64,000 bases of DNA from Kutzneria kofuensis (GTDB lineage: Bacteria > Actinomycetota > Actinomycetes > Mycobacteriales > Pseudonocardiaceae). The number at the start of each line of letters is the position of its first letter. Position 1 is the first letter of the stretch. The DNA lies in contig NZ_JACHIR010000001.1 of NCBI RefSeq assembly GCF_014203355.1, positions 2,978,038 to 3,042,037 of the forward strand. The letters run 5' to 3'. Shown here in pieces: positions 38,298 to 46,374 of the stretch. The translations under genes and the position numbers were made by a program. The notes under the pieces are model-generated. The model made no database searches and was not told the DNA's origin. It worked only from the letters and a program-made list of their open reading frames with translations.

Positions 38298-39031
38298 AGG
38301 CCGGACTCCGAGGTGCGGACGAGGATCGCGCCGCACTCGTCGCAGGTGACGACGTCGTCCGCGGCGGCGGACTGGATCTTCGACATGGTGGTGCGGTCGA
38401 TCTCGATCCGGCACGCGCCGCAGCGACGGCCGCGCAGCAGGCCGGCGCCGATGCCGCGCTGCCCGCGCACCCGCTCGTACAGGGCGAGCAGGTCGGCCGG
38501 GAACTGTTTGACCATGAGCTCCCGCTCGCCGACCCGCTTGGCCTCGGTGCTGTCGAGGTCGGCGAGGGCGCTGTCGCGGCGGCCCTGGGCGTCGGTCAGC
38601 GCGGACTGCGCCTTGTCCAGCTCGACGCGGGCGTGGTTGGTGTCGGCGTCGACGGCCTCGCGGCGTTCCATCAGCTCGAGCAGGTCGTCCTCGAGCACGC
38701 TCTGCCGGCGCTGCAGCGTGGCGAGTTCGTGCTCCAGGTCGGCGAGCTGCTTGGCGCCGACGTTGCCGTCCGCGAGCAGCTTGCGGTCCCGGTCCTCGCG
38801 GGCCCGGACCTGGTCGATCTCGGTCTCCTGGCGGCGCACCTCGCGGTCGAGGTCGCCGAGCGAGGTCTCGACGGCGACCAGCGCGTCCCGCTTGGCCTGC
38901 ACGGTCTGCTCGGCGCCGGTGATCTCGGCCAGCTCCGGCAGCGTGCGCCTGCGGTGGTTCACCCGGCTCAGCTCGGCGTCGACCTCGGCGAGGTCGAGCA
39001 GCCTGCGCTGGACAGCGGCGTCAGCTTTCAC
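38294..39031 (-). CDS. Coiled-coil zinc ribbon protein (Rv2229c-like)
   Basis: A 245-residue protein. Residues about 20-170 form a long, highly charged coiled coil, and the C-terminus has a four-cysteine zinc ribbon (CGAC...CDEC, about 203-232). This is the C4-type zinc ribbon family related to CT398. Its function is unproven; proposed roles involve nucleic acid or secretion partners. The GTG start overlaps the Nif3 gene stop by 4 bp, keeping the order seen in mycobacteria. Confidence 0.9.
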   Translation of the reverse strand: MKADAAVQRRLLDLAEVDAELSRVNHRRRTLPELAEITGAEQTVQAKRDALVAVETSLGDLDREVRRQETEIDQVRAREDRDRKLLADGNVGAKQLADLEHELATLQRRQSVLEDDLLELMERREAVDADTNHARVELDKAQSALTDAQGRRDSALADLDSTEAKRVGERELMVKQFPADLLALYERVRGQRGIGAGLLRGRRCGACRIEIDRTTMSKIQSAAADDVVTCDECGAILVRTSESGL

Positions 39032-39894
39032 TGGGTGCCCCCTTGAGGATCGTGCCGGTCGCTGCTCCGCGCGTGCAGAGTCCACGGGTCCGTCCGGCGG
39101 GTGGAGACGAAGGTGTCGACGGTACCCGGCAGCGCGGCGGACACGACGTCCGCCGCCTGCTGGCACCAGGGCCATTCGCTGGCCCAGTGGGCGACGTCGA
39201 CCAGCGCGGGCTGGTCGGCACCGTGCTCGAGGTGCTCACCGGCCGGGTGGTGGCGCAGGTCGGCGGTGACGTAGGCGTCGACGCCAGCTCGGGTGGCGTG
39301 ACCGAGGTAGGAGTCGCCGGCGCCGCCGGAGACCGCGACCGTGCGGATCATCCGGTCCGGGTCGCCGGCCGCTCGCACGCCCCACTCGGTCGCCGGGAGT
39401 GCGTCGGCGACGCGTTGCACGAACGTCGAGAAGGGTTCGGCGGCGGGCAGGGTGCCGATCCGGCCGATGCCGGTGCGGCCGCCCGGCTCGTGCGGGTCGA
39501 GGGGCCGGTCGACGGTCAGCCCGAGCGCCGTGGCGAGCGCGTCGGAGACGCCGGGGTCGGCCGAGTCGGCGTTGGTGTGGGCGCAGAACAGGGCGATGCC
39601 TGCTCGGATGAGCCGGTGCACAATTCGCCCCTTCGTGTCATTCGCCGGGACGCCGTGCACGCCGCGTAGCAGCAGCGGGTGGTGGGCGACGATCATCTGC
39701 GCGCCCTCGTCGAGGGCCTGCTCCACGGTCGCTTCCACGACGTCGACGCAGAACAGCACGCGCCGCACCGGCTCGGCGGGGTCGCCGCAGACGAGGCCGA
39801 CGGCGTCCCACGATTCGGCGAACTCCGGCGGGTAGGCGCGTTCCAGCGCGGCGACCACCGCACCGACGGTGTTTGGGCGGACGGTCGAGGTCAT
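39028..39894 (-). CDS. Nif3-like dinuclear metal-binding protein
   Basis: A 288-residue member of the NIF3/DUF34 family, a toroidal hexamer with a two-metal site (some members are GTP cyclohydrolase I type 2-like). The metal ligands are visible as AHHPLLLRG (His71, His72), CAHTNAD near 105-111, and a C-terminal HHPAGEHLEHG/DVAHWASE region. The ATG overlaps the CobC-like gene stop by 4 bp, and its own stop overlaps the zinc ribbon start. Confidence 0.92.
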   Translation of the reverse strand: MTSTVRPNTVGAVVAALERAYPPEFAESWDAVGLVCGDPAEPVRRVLFCVDVVEATVEQALDEGAQMIVAHHPLLLRGVHGVPANDTKGRIVHRLIRAGIALFCAHTNADSADPGVSDALATALGLTVDRPLDPHEPGGRTGIGRIGTLPAAEPFSTFVQRVADALPATEWGVRAAGDPDRMIRTVAVSGGAGDSYLGHATRAGVDAYVTADLRHHPAGEHLEHGADQPALVDVAHWASEWPWCQQAADVVSAALPGTVDTFVSTRRTDPWTLHARSSDRHDPQGGTQ

Positions 39895-40937
39895 GCCAGC
39901 ACCTCACGCAAGGCGGTCAGCAGGGGCTCGGACTGTTCGGGCGTGCGGACGGCGACCCGGATGTGGTCGACGCCGAGCCCGGGGAAGGTGTCGCAGCGCC
40001 GGACGGCGACGCCGCGTTCGCGGAGTGCGGTCCGCACATGCAGCCCGTCCTTGACGGTCAGCAGGAGAAACGGCGCGGATGCGGGTTCGTTGACGCGCAC
40101 GCCCGGCAGCTCGTTGAGGGCGCCGATCAGCTCGACTCGATTCGTCTCGAACTGGACGGCCGCGCGCTCGGACTCGGCGAGGGCGGCCGGCTCGCTGCAC
40201 GCGCGGAACGCCTCCAGCGCGAGCGTGCCGACCGGCCACTGCGGGCGATGCGCCGCGAGCCGCGCGAGCAGGTCCGGCGCCCCGAGCACGTAGCCGGCGC
40301 GCAGGCCGGGCAGGGCCCACATCTTGGTCAGGCTCCGGAACACGAGCAGCCCGTCCACGTCGCTGCCGGCGAGCGATTCGCGCTCGCCCGGCACAGCGTC
40401 GATGAACGCCTCGTCGACGACGACGGTGCGGCCGGGCCTGGTCAGCGCCAGTAGGTCGGCGGCGGGATGCAGCACTGAGGTCGGGTTGGTCGGGTTGCCG
40501 ACGACGACCAGGTCCGCGTTCTCCGGCACGAGGTCGGCGTGCAGCCGATAGCCGTCGTCCGCGGACAGTTGGACGCGGTGCACGGGGACGCCGGCGTCCG
40601 TCAGCGCCACCTCGGGCTCCGTGAACGAGGGGTGCACGAGCGCGGCGAGCCGTGGCCGCAGCTGCGGCAGCAGCGCGAAGCCCTCGGCGGAGCCGTTCAG
40701 CAAAAGCACCCGATCGTGTGGTTGGCCGTGACGGTCCGCGACCGCTTGCGCCGCGGCGGCGTGGTCGGCCGCGGACGGGTAGCTGCCGAGACGGTCGAGC
40801 GCGGCGGCGAGCCGATCGCGCAGCCAGCCCGGCGGGCGGGCCAGCCGCACGTTGACGGCGTAGTCGACCAGACCAGGCTCGGCGTCGACGTCCCCGTGGT
40901 GGCGCAGGAGCGCACGCGAGATCGATTGGCTGGTCAT
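39891..40937 (-). CDS. cobC: PLP-dependent aminotransferase-fold protein, CobC (Rv2231c-like)
   Basis: A 348-residue fold-type I PLP enzyme, related to L-threonine-O-3-phosphate decarboxylase (cobalamin aminopropanol side chain) and histidinol-phosphate aminotransferase. NPTNPT (148-153), VVDEAFID (173-180, Asp175) and the Schiff-base Lys205 in RSLTKMWALPGLRAGY are intact. It heads a four-gene operon with 4-bp overlaps throughout. The start ATG leaves only 19 bp to the divergent PtpA gene. Its role in cobalamin synthesis is inferred from family and the nearby cobD. Confidence 0.88.
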   Translation of the reverse strand: MTSQSISRALLRHHGDVDAEPGLVDYAVNVRLARPPGWLRDRLAAALDRLGSYPSAADHAAAAQAVADRHGQPHDRVLLLNGSAEGFALLPQLRPRLAALVHPSFTEPEVALTDAGVPVHRVQLSADDGYRLHADLVPENADLVVVGNPTNPTSVLHPAADLLALTRPGRTVVVDEAFIDAVPGERESLAGSDVDGLLVFRSLTKMWALPGLRAGYVLGAPDLLARLAAHRPQWPVGTLALEAFRACSEPAALAESERAAVQFETNRVELIGALNELPGVRVNEPASAPFLLLTVKDGLHVRTALRERGVAVRRCDTFPGLGVDHIRVAVRTPEQSEPLLTALREVLA

Positions 40938-40956
40938 CGCGTGGAAGTCTAAGGGG

Positions 40957-41415
40957 GTGATGGTCAGCTTCATCTGCTCAGGCAACATCTGCCGGTCGCC
41001 CATGGCCGAGCTGGTCTTCCGCGAGCACCTGCGCGAGGCCGGGCTGGCCGACATCGTCGAGGTGAACAGCGCGGGGACCGGCCCGTGGCACGTCGGCGAG
41101 CCGGCCGACGAGCGCGCCCGGCGGACGCTGGCGCGGCACGGCTACCCGACCGACCACGTCGCCGCCCAGGTCGACAACCGGCACCTCGGCGCGGATCTGC
41201 TGGTCGCGATGGACAGCGGGCACGCGCGGACGCTGCGGCGGATCGCCGACGACCCGACGCGCGTGCGGCTGCTGCGCTCGTTCGACCCGGACGCCGGCGA
41301 GGACGTCGACGTGCCCGATCCGTACTACGGCGAGCCGGCCGGCTTCGAGGAGGTGCTGGCCATGATCGAGGCCGCGTCACCCGGATTGATGACATGGGTT
41401 CGCGACAATCTGTGA
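40957..41415 (+). CDS. ptpA: Low-molecular-weight protein tyrosine phosphatase
   Basis: A 152-residue LMW-PTP. The P-loop CSGNICRS starts at Cys7 (GTG start), and the general acid Asp is in DVPDPYYG near residue 120. Its position, divergent from CobC and followed toward SURF1, matches Rv2234 (PtpA). Start choice is uncertain: GTG at 40957 and ATG at 40960 are adjacent, with AAGGGG too close for a normal ribosome site, so a leaderless transcript is possible. Confidence 0.93.
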   Translation: MMVSFICSGNICRSPMAELVFREHLREAGLADIVEVNSAGTGPWHVGEPADERARRTLARHGYPTDHVAAQVDNRHLGADLLVAMDSGHARTLRRIADDPTRVRLLRSFDPDAGEDVDVPDPYYGEPAGFEEVLAMIEAASPGLMTWVRDNL

Positions 41416-42239
41416 CCGGCGCCGTGGCGGAGATCACCGGCCTCGAGCCGGTCTCCGTGCACGGGCTGTCGACTTCGGTGTGGGAGGTCGAGCTGGCCGA
41501 CGGCGATCTTGTCGTCGCGAAGCTCACCGACGGGGCCGCGGCCGAGGCCGCCGGCCTGGCGTGGCTGGCGGAGTCCGGCACGGTGCCGGTGCCGGGCGTG
41601 CGCGGGCACGACGACCGCTGGCTCGTGATCGAGCAGATCGAACCCGGCAACGCCTCACCGGCCGCCGCCGAGCGATTCGGTCGTCAGCTGGCCGCGCTGC
41701 ACGCCTCCGGCGCGGACGCGTTCGGGGAGGCCCCGCCCGGGGCGCCGCCGTCGGGCTGGATCGGGCTGGCGGCGATGGACTACGCGTCGGAGCCGAGCTG
41801 GCCTCGCTGGTACGCGGAGCACCGGATCGCCCCGTATCTCTCACGCGCAACCGCTCTGACCGGCGCCGAGAAGGCCGTTATCGAGCAGGTCTGCGAGCGC
41901 ATCGAGGAGTTGAGCGGACCCGAGGAGCCGCCAGCGCGGCTGCACGGCGACCTGTGGAGCGGCAACGTGCACTGGGCGGCCGACGGTCGGGTGTGGCTGA
42001 TCGACCCGGCGGCGCACGGCGGGCACCGCGAGACCGACCTCGCCATGCTCCACCTGTTCGGGTGTTCGCACCTCGATCAGGTACTCCTTGGCTACCGTGC
42101 GGAGTCGCCGCTCGCCGACGGCTGGCAGCGCCGGATTCCGCTGCACCAGCTCTTTCCGCTGCTGGTCCACGTCGAACTGTTCGGCCGTTCGTACGCACAT
42201 CAGGCCGTGACGGCTGCGCGGCAGGCGCTCGAACTGTGA
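41412..42239 (+). CDS. Fructosamine kinase family protein
   Basis: A 275-residue kinase of the aminoglycoside phosphotransferase-like fold. Ketosamine kinases phosphorylate sugar adducts on protein lysines, leading to deglycation. The catalytic loop LHGDLWSGN (177-185, Asp180 and Asn185) and the metal-binding VWLIDPAAHGGH (Asp198) are intact. The GTG start overlaps the PtpA stop (GTGA); an ATG 18 bp upstream inside ptpA is an alternative. Co-transcription with ptpA is very likely. This gene and the next are absent from the mycobacterial version of this locus as I recall it. Confidence 0.88.
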   Translation: MTGAVAEITGLEPVSVHGLSTSVWEVELADGDLVVAKLTDGAAAEAAGLAWLAESGTVPVPGVRGHDDRWLVIEQIEPGNASPAAAERFGRQLAALHASGADAFGEAPPGAPPSGWIGLAAMDYASEPSWPRWYAEHRIAPYLSRATALTGAEKAVIEQVCERIEELSGPEEPPARLHGDLWSGNVHWAADGRVWLIDPAAHGGHRETDLAMLHLFGCSHLDQVLLGYRAESPLADGWQRRIPLHQLFPLLVHVELFGRSYAHQAVTAARQALEL

Positions 42240-42249
42240 GGATCTAGGC

Positions 42250-42801
42250 ATGATCGACGTGACCGGCTTTCAGTGGCTGAACGAACCGAAGTCGTGGTCG
42301 GCGGCGGAGACGCTGACCGTGCAGACGGACCCGGACACCGACTTCTGGCGCACCACGCACTACGGATTCATCCGCGACACCGGGCACGTGTTCGCCCGCG
42401 AGGTGAGCGGCGACTTCCGGCTGCGGACCTCGTTCGCCGGGGCGTACACGCACCAGTACGACCAGGCCGGCGCGATGCTGCGGATCGACGCGGAGAACTG
42501 GATCAAGACCGGGATCGAGCTCGTCGACGGCCACCAGCAGGCCAGCGTGGTGGTCACCCGCGGGCTGTCGGACTGGTCGGTGACGCCGATCCCCGACGCC
42601 GAGCGGATCTCGATCGAGATTGAGCGATCGGGTGACGCGGTGACCGTGCGCTACGGCTTGGACGAGGCCGAGCCGACCACCATGCTGCGGCTGGCCTATT
42701 ACCCGCCGGCGGTGCCGACCCTGGCCGGGGTGATGTGCGCCTCGCCGGACGGTCCCGGCTACTCCGTCACGTTCGACCGGTTGGAGCTCACCACCGGGTG
42801 A
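42250..42801 (+). CDS. DUF1349 domain protein
   Basis: A 183-residue beta-rich protein of the DUF1349 family (concanavalin-like fold; also called the regulation of enolase 1 family). Recognised by GFIRDTGHVF, the segment QYDQAGAMLRIDAENWIKTGIE, split here as QYDQAGAMLRID and ENWIKTGIE, and VTRGLSDWS. Biochemical function is not established. It starts 10 bp after the fructosamine kinase gene and probably shares its transcript. Confidence 0.85.
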   Translation: MIDVTGFQWLNEPKSWSAAETLTVQTDPDTDFWRTTHYGFIRDTGHVFAREVSGDFRLRTSFAGAYTHQYDQAGAMLRIDAENWIKTGIELVDGHQQASVVVTRGLSDWSVTPIPDAERISIEIERSGDAVTVRYGLDEAEPTTMLRLAYYPPAVPTLAGVMCASPDGPGYSVTFDRLELTTG

Positions 42802-42814
42802 GGCATACCGTGGG

Positions 42815-43648
42815 GTGGTGCGGTTCCGGTTCCTGCTACAGCCCAACTGGCTGCTGCTCACGGCGGTGGTGTTCGTGTTCGCCGCCGCGTGCTACGCGAT
42901 CCTGGCCCCGTGGCAGTTCAGCCGGAACGCCGACCAGCAGGCCCAGAACACCGCGCTGACCTCGTCCTTCACCAGCAAGCCGGTGCCGCTCGACCAGCTG
43001 GTTCCGGCCGGCACCGAGCCGTCGAGCAAGGCCGTGTGGCGGCTGGTCACCATGACCGGCACCTACGAGCCGGCCGGCGAAGCGATGGCTCGCCTTCGCA
43101 CCGTGCAGGGTGAGCCGGCGTTCGAGATCGTCACCCCGTTCAGGCTCACCGACGGCCGGACCGTGCTGGTCGACCGCGGCTACCAGCCGCCCGAGGCCGG
43201 CAAGTCGGTGCCCGACTACGCGGCCGCGCCCAAGGGCCAGGTCACCATCACCGCTCGGGCGCAGGCCGACGAGCCCGCCGACAAGCGCCCGACCTTCCTG
43301 GACAGCGGCCGGCGGCAGATCTACTCGATCAACTCCGGCACCGTGGCCCAGGCCGCGAACATGAAGATCGACCCCGGCTACTTCCAGCTCGACGCCAACC
43401 AGCCCGGCGTGGTCAAGGGCGCGCTGCCCCTGCCACAGCTCGACGACGGCCCGTACTTCTCGTACGCGATCCAGTGGCTGATCTTCGGCTCGATGGCGCT
43501 GTTCGGCTGGGGTTACTTCACCTGGCGGGAGGCGCGTCCCGGCGGCGCCCTGGACAACTCCGACAAGCCGAAACGGAAGTCGGTCGCCGAGATCCTGGCC
43601 GAGGACGAGGCCCGCGAGCGCGAAGAGGCCGCCGCCGCGAAGGGCTAG
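42815..43648 (+). CDS. SURF1 family cytochrome oxidase biogenesis protein
   Basis: A 277-residue inner-membrane protein. A first helix lies at about 12-31, a large extracytoplasmic SURF1 domain follows with VLVDRGYQP near 120, and a C-terminal helix is at about 210-232 ahead of a charged tail. SURF1 assists haem-copper oxidase assembly. Position matches Rv2235. Two adjacent GTG codons (42815, 42818) compete. TACCGT at 42806-42811 is a -10-like hexamer whose start point would fall on the second GTG, so a leaderless message is possible. Confidence 0.88.
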   Translation: MVRFRFLLQPNWLLLTAVVFVFAAACYAILAPWQFSRNADQQAQNTALTSSFTSKPVPLDQLVPAGTEPSSKAVWRLVTMTGTYEPAGEAMARLRTVQGEPAFEIVTPFRLTDGRTVLVDRGYQPPEAGKSVPDYAAAPKGQVTITARAQADEPADKRPTFLDSGRRQIYSINSGTVAQAANMKIDPGYFQLDANQPGVVKGALPLPQLDDGPYFSYAIQWLIFGSMALFGWGYFTWREARPGGALDNSDKPKRKSVAEILAEDEAREREEAAAAKG

Positions 43649-43673
43649 CGGCTCACCCTCAAGCTTTTGTACG

Positions 43674-43714
43674 TGAGTGGCTCACTTGGCCTCCAAAGGA
43701 AAGCGAGCCACTCA
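43674..43714. repeat. Imperfect palindrome between SURF1 and cobD
   Basis: Arms TGAGTGGCTC (43674-43683) and GAGCCACTCA (43705-43714) are fully complementary. The stem extends inward past one A-C mismatch, with a loop around GGCCTCCAAAGG. It lies between convergent genes and could terminate both. It resembles dispersed intergenic palindromes of Pseudonocardiaceae as I recall them. Confidence 0.65.
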
Positions 43715-43726
43715 GGTGCGAACGGG

Positions 43727-44713
43727 TCAGTTGCGTCGGCGGCGGATGCCGATGGCGAATGCGAGCACGGCGGAGACGGCTGCGGAGGCGGCACCGACCA
43801 CCCTCGAAAGTTCAACCGCTCGGGTGACGTGGCCGGCGTCCGGGCTCCGGCCGTGACCGAGGACGGGGCGTTCCTCGGTGCCGTGGGAGTACACGGTCCG
43901 GCCGCCGAGGCGGATCTCCAGCGCGCCGGCGAAGGCGGCCTCCACCTGGCCGGCGTTGGGGCTCGGGTGGGCGGAGGCGTCCCGCCGCCAGGTCTGCCAG
44001 GCGCTACGCGAGGAGCCGCCGACGACGGGGGCGCTGACCGAGGTGAGCACGGCGGCGAGCCGGGACGGGACGAGGTTGGCCAGGTCGTCGAGCCGAGCGG
44101 CGGCCCAGCCGAACTTGGCGTAGCGGGGCGACCGGTGGCCGACCATGGCATCGAGGGTGTTGGCGGCGCGGTAACCGAGCAGACCGGGCACGCCGGCGAC
44201 GGCGCCCCAGAACAGCGGGGCGACGACGGCGTCAGAGGTGTTCTCGGCCACTGACTCGACGGTGGCTCTGGCCAGACCGGCGGCGTCGAGGCTCGAGGGT
44301 TCGCGTCCGCAAAGGTTTGGCAGTCGCTCGCGGGCGGCGGCGATGTCGCTCGCGTCCAGGGAGCGGCCCATGGCGGTGCCCTCGGCGGCGAGGGACGCGC
44401 CGCCGAGCACGGCCCAGGTGGCGAGCGCGGTGGTGGCGACCTGCACGAGCGGTCGACGCCGGCCGAGCCGTTCGACGACGACGCCGGCAGCGACGGCACC
44501 GCCGGTGAGCAGGGCACTGTGCACGATGCCGGGCAGCTTGTGGTCGCGGTAGACGGCTCGTTCGAGCGCGGCGGCCGTCGAGCCGAACGCGGCAACGGGG
44601 TGCCATCGCTTCGGGTCGCCGAACACCGCGTCGGCAGCCGTTCCGAGCAGCAGGCCGACCGCCCTCGCCGCGTTCACTCCGCAGTCCCCCGTCTTCCCGC
44701 CTCGCTTGGTCAT
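43727..44713 (-). CDS. cobD: Adenosylcobinamide-phosphate synthase
   Basis: CobD/CbiB integral membrane enzyme that attaches the aminopropanol moiety to adenosylcobyric acid. The 328 residues contain VFGDPKRWHPVAAFG (30-44), ATVESVAENTSDAVVAPLFW and GYRAANTLDAMVGHR, all family landmarks, and several membrane helices. Position and orientation match Rv2236c. The ATG gives a 13-residue basic leader before the conserved region; an internal GTG is an alternative. No cobalamin riboswitch is seen upstream. Confidence 0.92.
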   Translation of the reverse strand: MTKRGGKTGDCGVNAARAVGLLLGTAADAVFGDPKRWHPVAAFGSTAAALERAVYRDHKLPGIVHSALLTGGAVAAGVVVERLGRRRPLVQVATTALATWAVLGGASLAAEGTAMGRSLDASDIAAARERLPNLCGREPSSLDAAGLARATVESVAENTSDAVVAPLFWGAVAGVPGLLGYRAANTLDAMVGHRSPRYAKFGWAAARLDDLANLVPSRLAAVLTSVSAPVVGGSSRSAWQTWRRDASAHPSPNAGQVEAAFAGALEIRLGGRTVYSHGTEERPVLGHGRSPDAGHVTRAVELSRVVGAASAAVSAVLAFAIGIRRRRN

Positions 44714-44781
44714 AGGACGTTATCGCCCGCTCATCACCCGTTCGGCGACAGGTGGCTCAGCGACCGGGCGCGGGCCGGTTA

Positions 44782-46374
44782 ATGTGGCCGACCGTGGAGC
44801 AGGAGCAGCACGCCCAGGACACGCTCACGGCGTCCGGCCCGGGCTCGGAGTCGACCGATCGCAGGCTGCTGCTGTACGCGTACCTCCAGCCCCGCGAGCA
44901 TCACCGCACCTATCTGACGACGATGCGGCTGTTCGCGTCGACGCTGCTGGCCGACCTGTCGGCCGGTGAGGTGGCGGCGAAGCTGGCGGCGGCGGAGCGG
45001 GAGGGGCTGATCGACCCGGGTGAGTCCCGGATCGAGACGGTGATCGCCCGGCTCAAGCAGCTGGTGGAGTGGGGCAACCTGGTGCCGGGCCGGCGCGAGG
45101 TGATCGCTGCCAGCATCGCGGAGTTCCAGCACGGCAGCGTCCGCTACCAGGTGAGCAAGCTCGCGGTGCGGGTGCAGCGCGACGTCGACGAGCTGCTGCG
45201 GGTTCCGGAGGGTGCCCGCGAGGTGTCGCGCGAGCTGCTGCCGGCGATCGAGCGCGGCCTCGGCCAGCTCGGCCGGTCGCTGTCGGACGCGGTGTTCACC
45301 GAGGGTGGTCCGGGCGCGAAGCGGGCCCGGGAGGCGCTGGCCGAGCAGGTCACGACGTTGTTCCTGCAGCACGCGGAGCTCGCGGTGACGGTCCGCGACT
45401 TCTACGCCTACCTGGGTCAGATCGTCACGCGACACCACCTGGCGCCGGACGAGATCTCCGGCTTCCGCAACCTGCTCGTCGAGTACATCCAGATGGTCGT
45501 CGAGGACGTGCTGCGGCACACGCCGGCGATCGCGGAGTCGCTCGGGCAGCTGGCGCGGGGCCGGAGCGAGCTGCTGCGGCTACTCGGGCCGGCCAACGCG
45601 CTCGGCTCCGACGACCTGCTCGCGGGGACTGCGATCGAACGGTCACGCGGCCGGACCGCGGCGGACTGGCAGGACCTGACCGACTGGTTCGTCGACCGTC
45701 CGGGTCGACCCAGTCAGGTCACAGCGCTACGCGAAGCGACCGGCCGCGCGATCGGGTCACTGCTCGCGAGCGTGAAACGGGCGACCTCCGGCGGCGGGCT
45801 GCTGCCGGGTCGCCGGGCCGAGCTGTTGAAGCTCGCCGGCTGGTTCGACAGTGCGACGCCGGACCAGGCGCACTCGCTCTACGCCGCCGCGTTCGGGCTT
45901 TACTCGGCACGCAATCTGCTGCCGTCGCCGGAACACGACGGTGACGACGAACACACCCCATGGCGTGACGGCCCGGTGCTCGACGTGACGGTCAGTGTGC
46001 GCAGCCGCGGGGACCGCGGCGCGCGGGGCCGGACGTCCCGGATCGTCGACGACCCGATCACCGAGCAGGCGCTGCTCGCCGAGGCGCGACATGTCGACAA
46101 GAAACGCTCGGAGGCGGTGACCGAGCTGGTGGAGGCGGCGCCGACGATCGAGGAGAGCCGGCTTTCCCATGGCGCCCTCGACGTGTTCTGCGAGCTGTTG
46201 ACGATGGCGATGGCGCAGCGCGAGCGGGCCGAGGACGTCGGCTCGGCCGCCGACCCGGTGCGCGGGCTGAAGCTCACCGTCACCCCCGAGGAAGGCCGGA
46301 CGACGACCATCAAGACCGCTGGCGGCACGCTGACCCTGCACAACGCGTCCGTGGCGCTGGAGGCCGGCGCATGA
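44782..46374 (+). CDS. jetA: Wadjet subunit JetA (TIGR02677/DUF2397)
   Basis: A 530-residue kleisin-like subunit of the JetABCD plasmid-defence complex. The conserved N-terminal pattern is YLQPREHHRTYLTTMRLF followed by a winged-helix region with LKQLVEWGNL. The middle has long helices (about 90-260) and the C-terminus is a second small domain. It is first in a strictly overlapping operon with TIGR02678 and TIGR02680 homologs, which secures the identity. Start is uncertain: ATG 44782 is used, but GTG 44794 preceded by TAATGT could be a leaderless start, and GTG 44752 is in frame. Confidence 0.85.
   Translation: MWPTVEQEQHAQDTLTASGPGSESTDRRLLLYAYLQPREHHRTYLTTMRLFASTLLADLSAGEVAAKLAAAEREGLIDPGESRIETVIARLKQLVEWGNLVPGRREVIAASIAEFQHGSVRYQVSKLAVRVQRDVDELLRVPEGAREVSRELLPAIERGLGQLGRSLSDAVFTEGGPGAKRAREALAEQVTTLFLQHAELAVTVRDFYAYLGQIVTRHHLAPDEISGFRNLLVEYIQMVVEDVLRHTPAIAESLGQLARGRSELLRLLGPANALGSDDLLAGTAIERSRGRTAADWQDLTDWFVDRPGRPSQVTALREATGRAIGSLLASVKRATSGGGLLPGRRAELLKLAGWFDSATPDQAHSLYAAAFGLYSARNLLPSPEHDGDDEHTPWRDGPVLDVTVSVRSRGDRGARGRTSRIVDDPITEQALLAEARHVDKKRSEAVTELVEAAPTIEESRLSHGALDVFCELLTMAMAQRERAEDVGSAADPVRGLKLTVTPEEGRTTTIKTAGGTLTLHNASVALEAGA

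Noticed and set aside
44714-44781. Cobalamin riboswitch upstream of cobD
   Set aside because: The gap is about 70 bp and lacks the conserved B12-box sequence.
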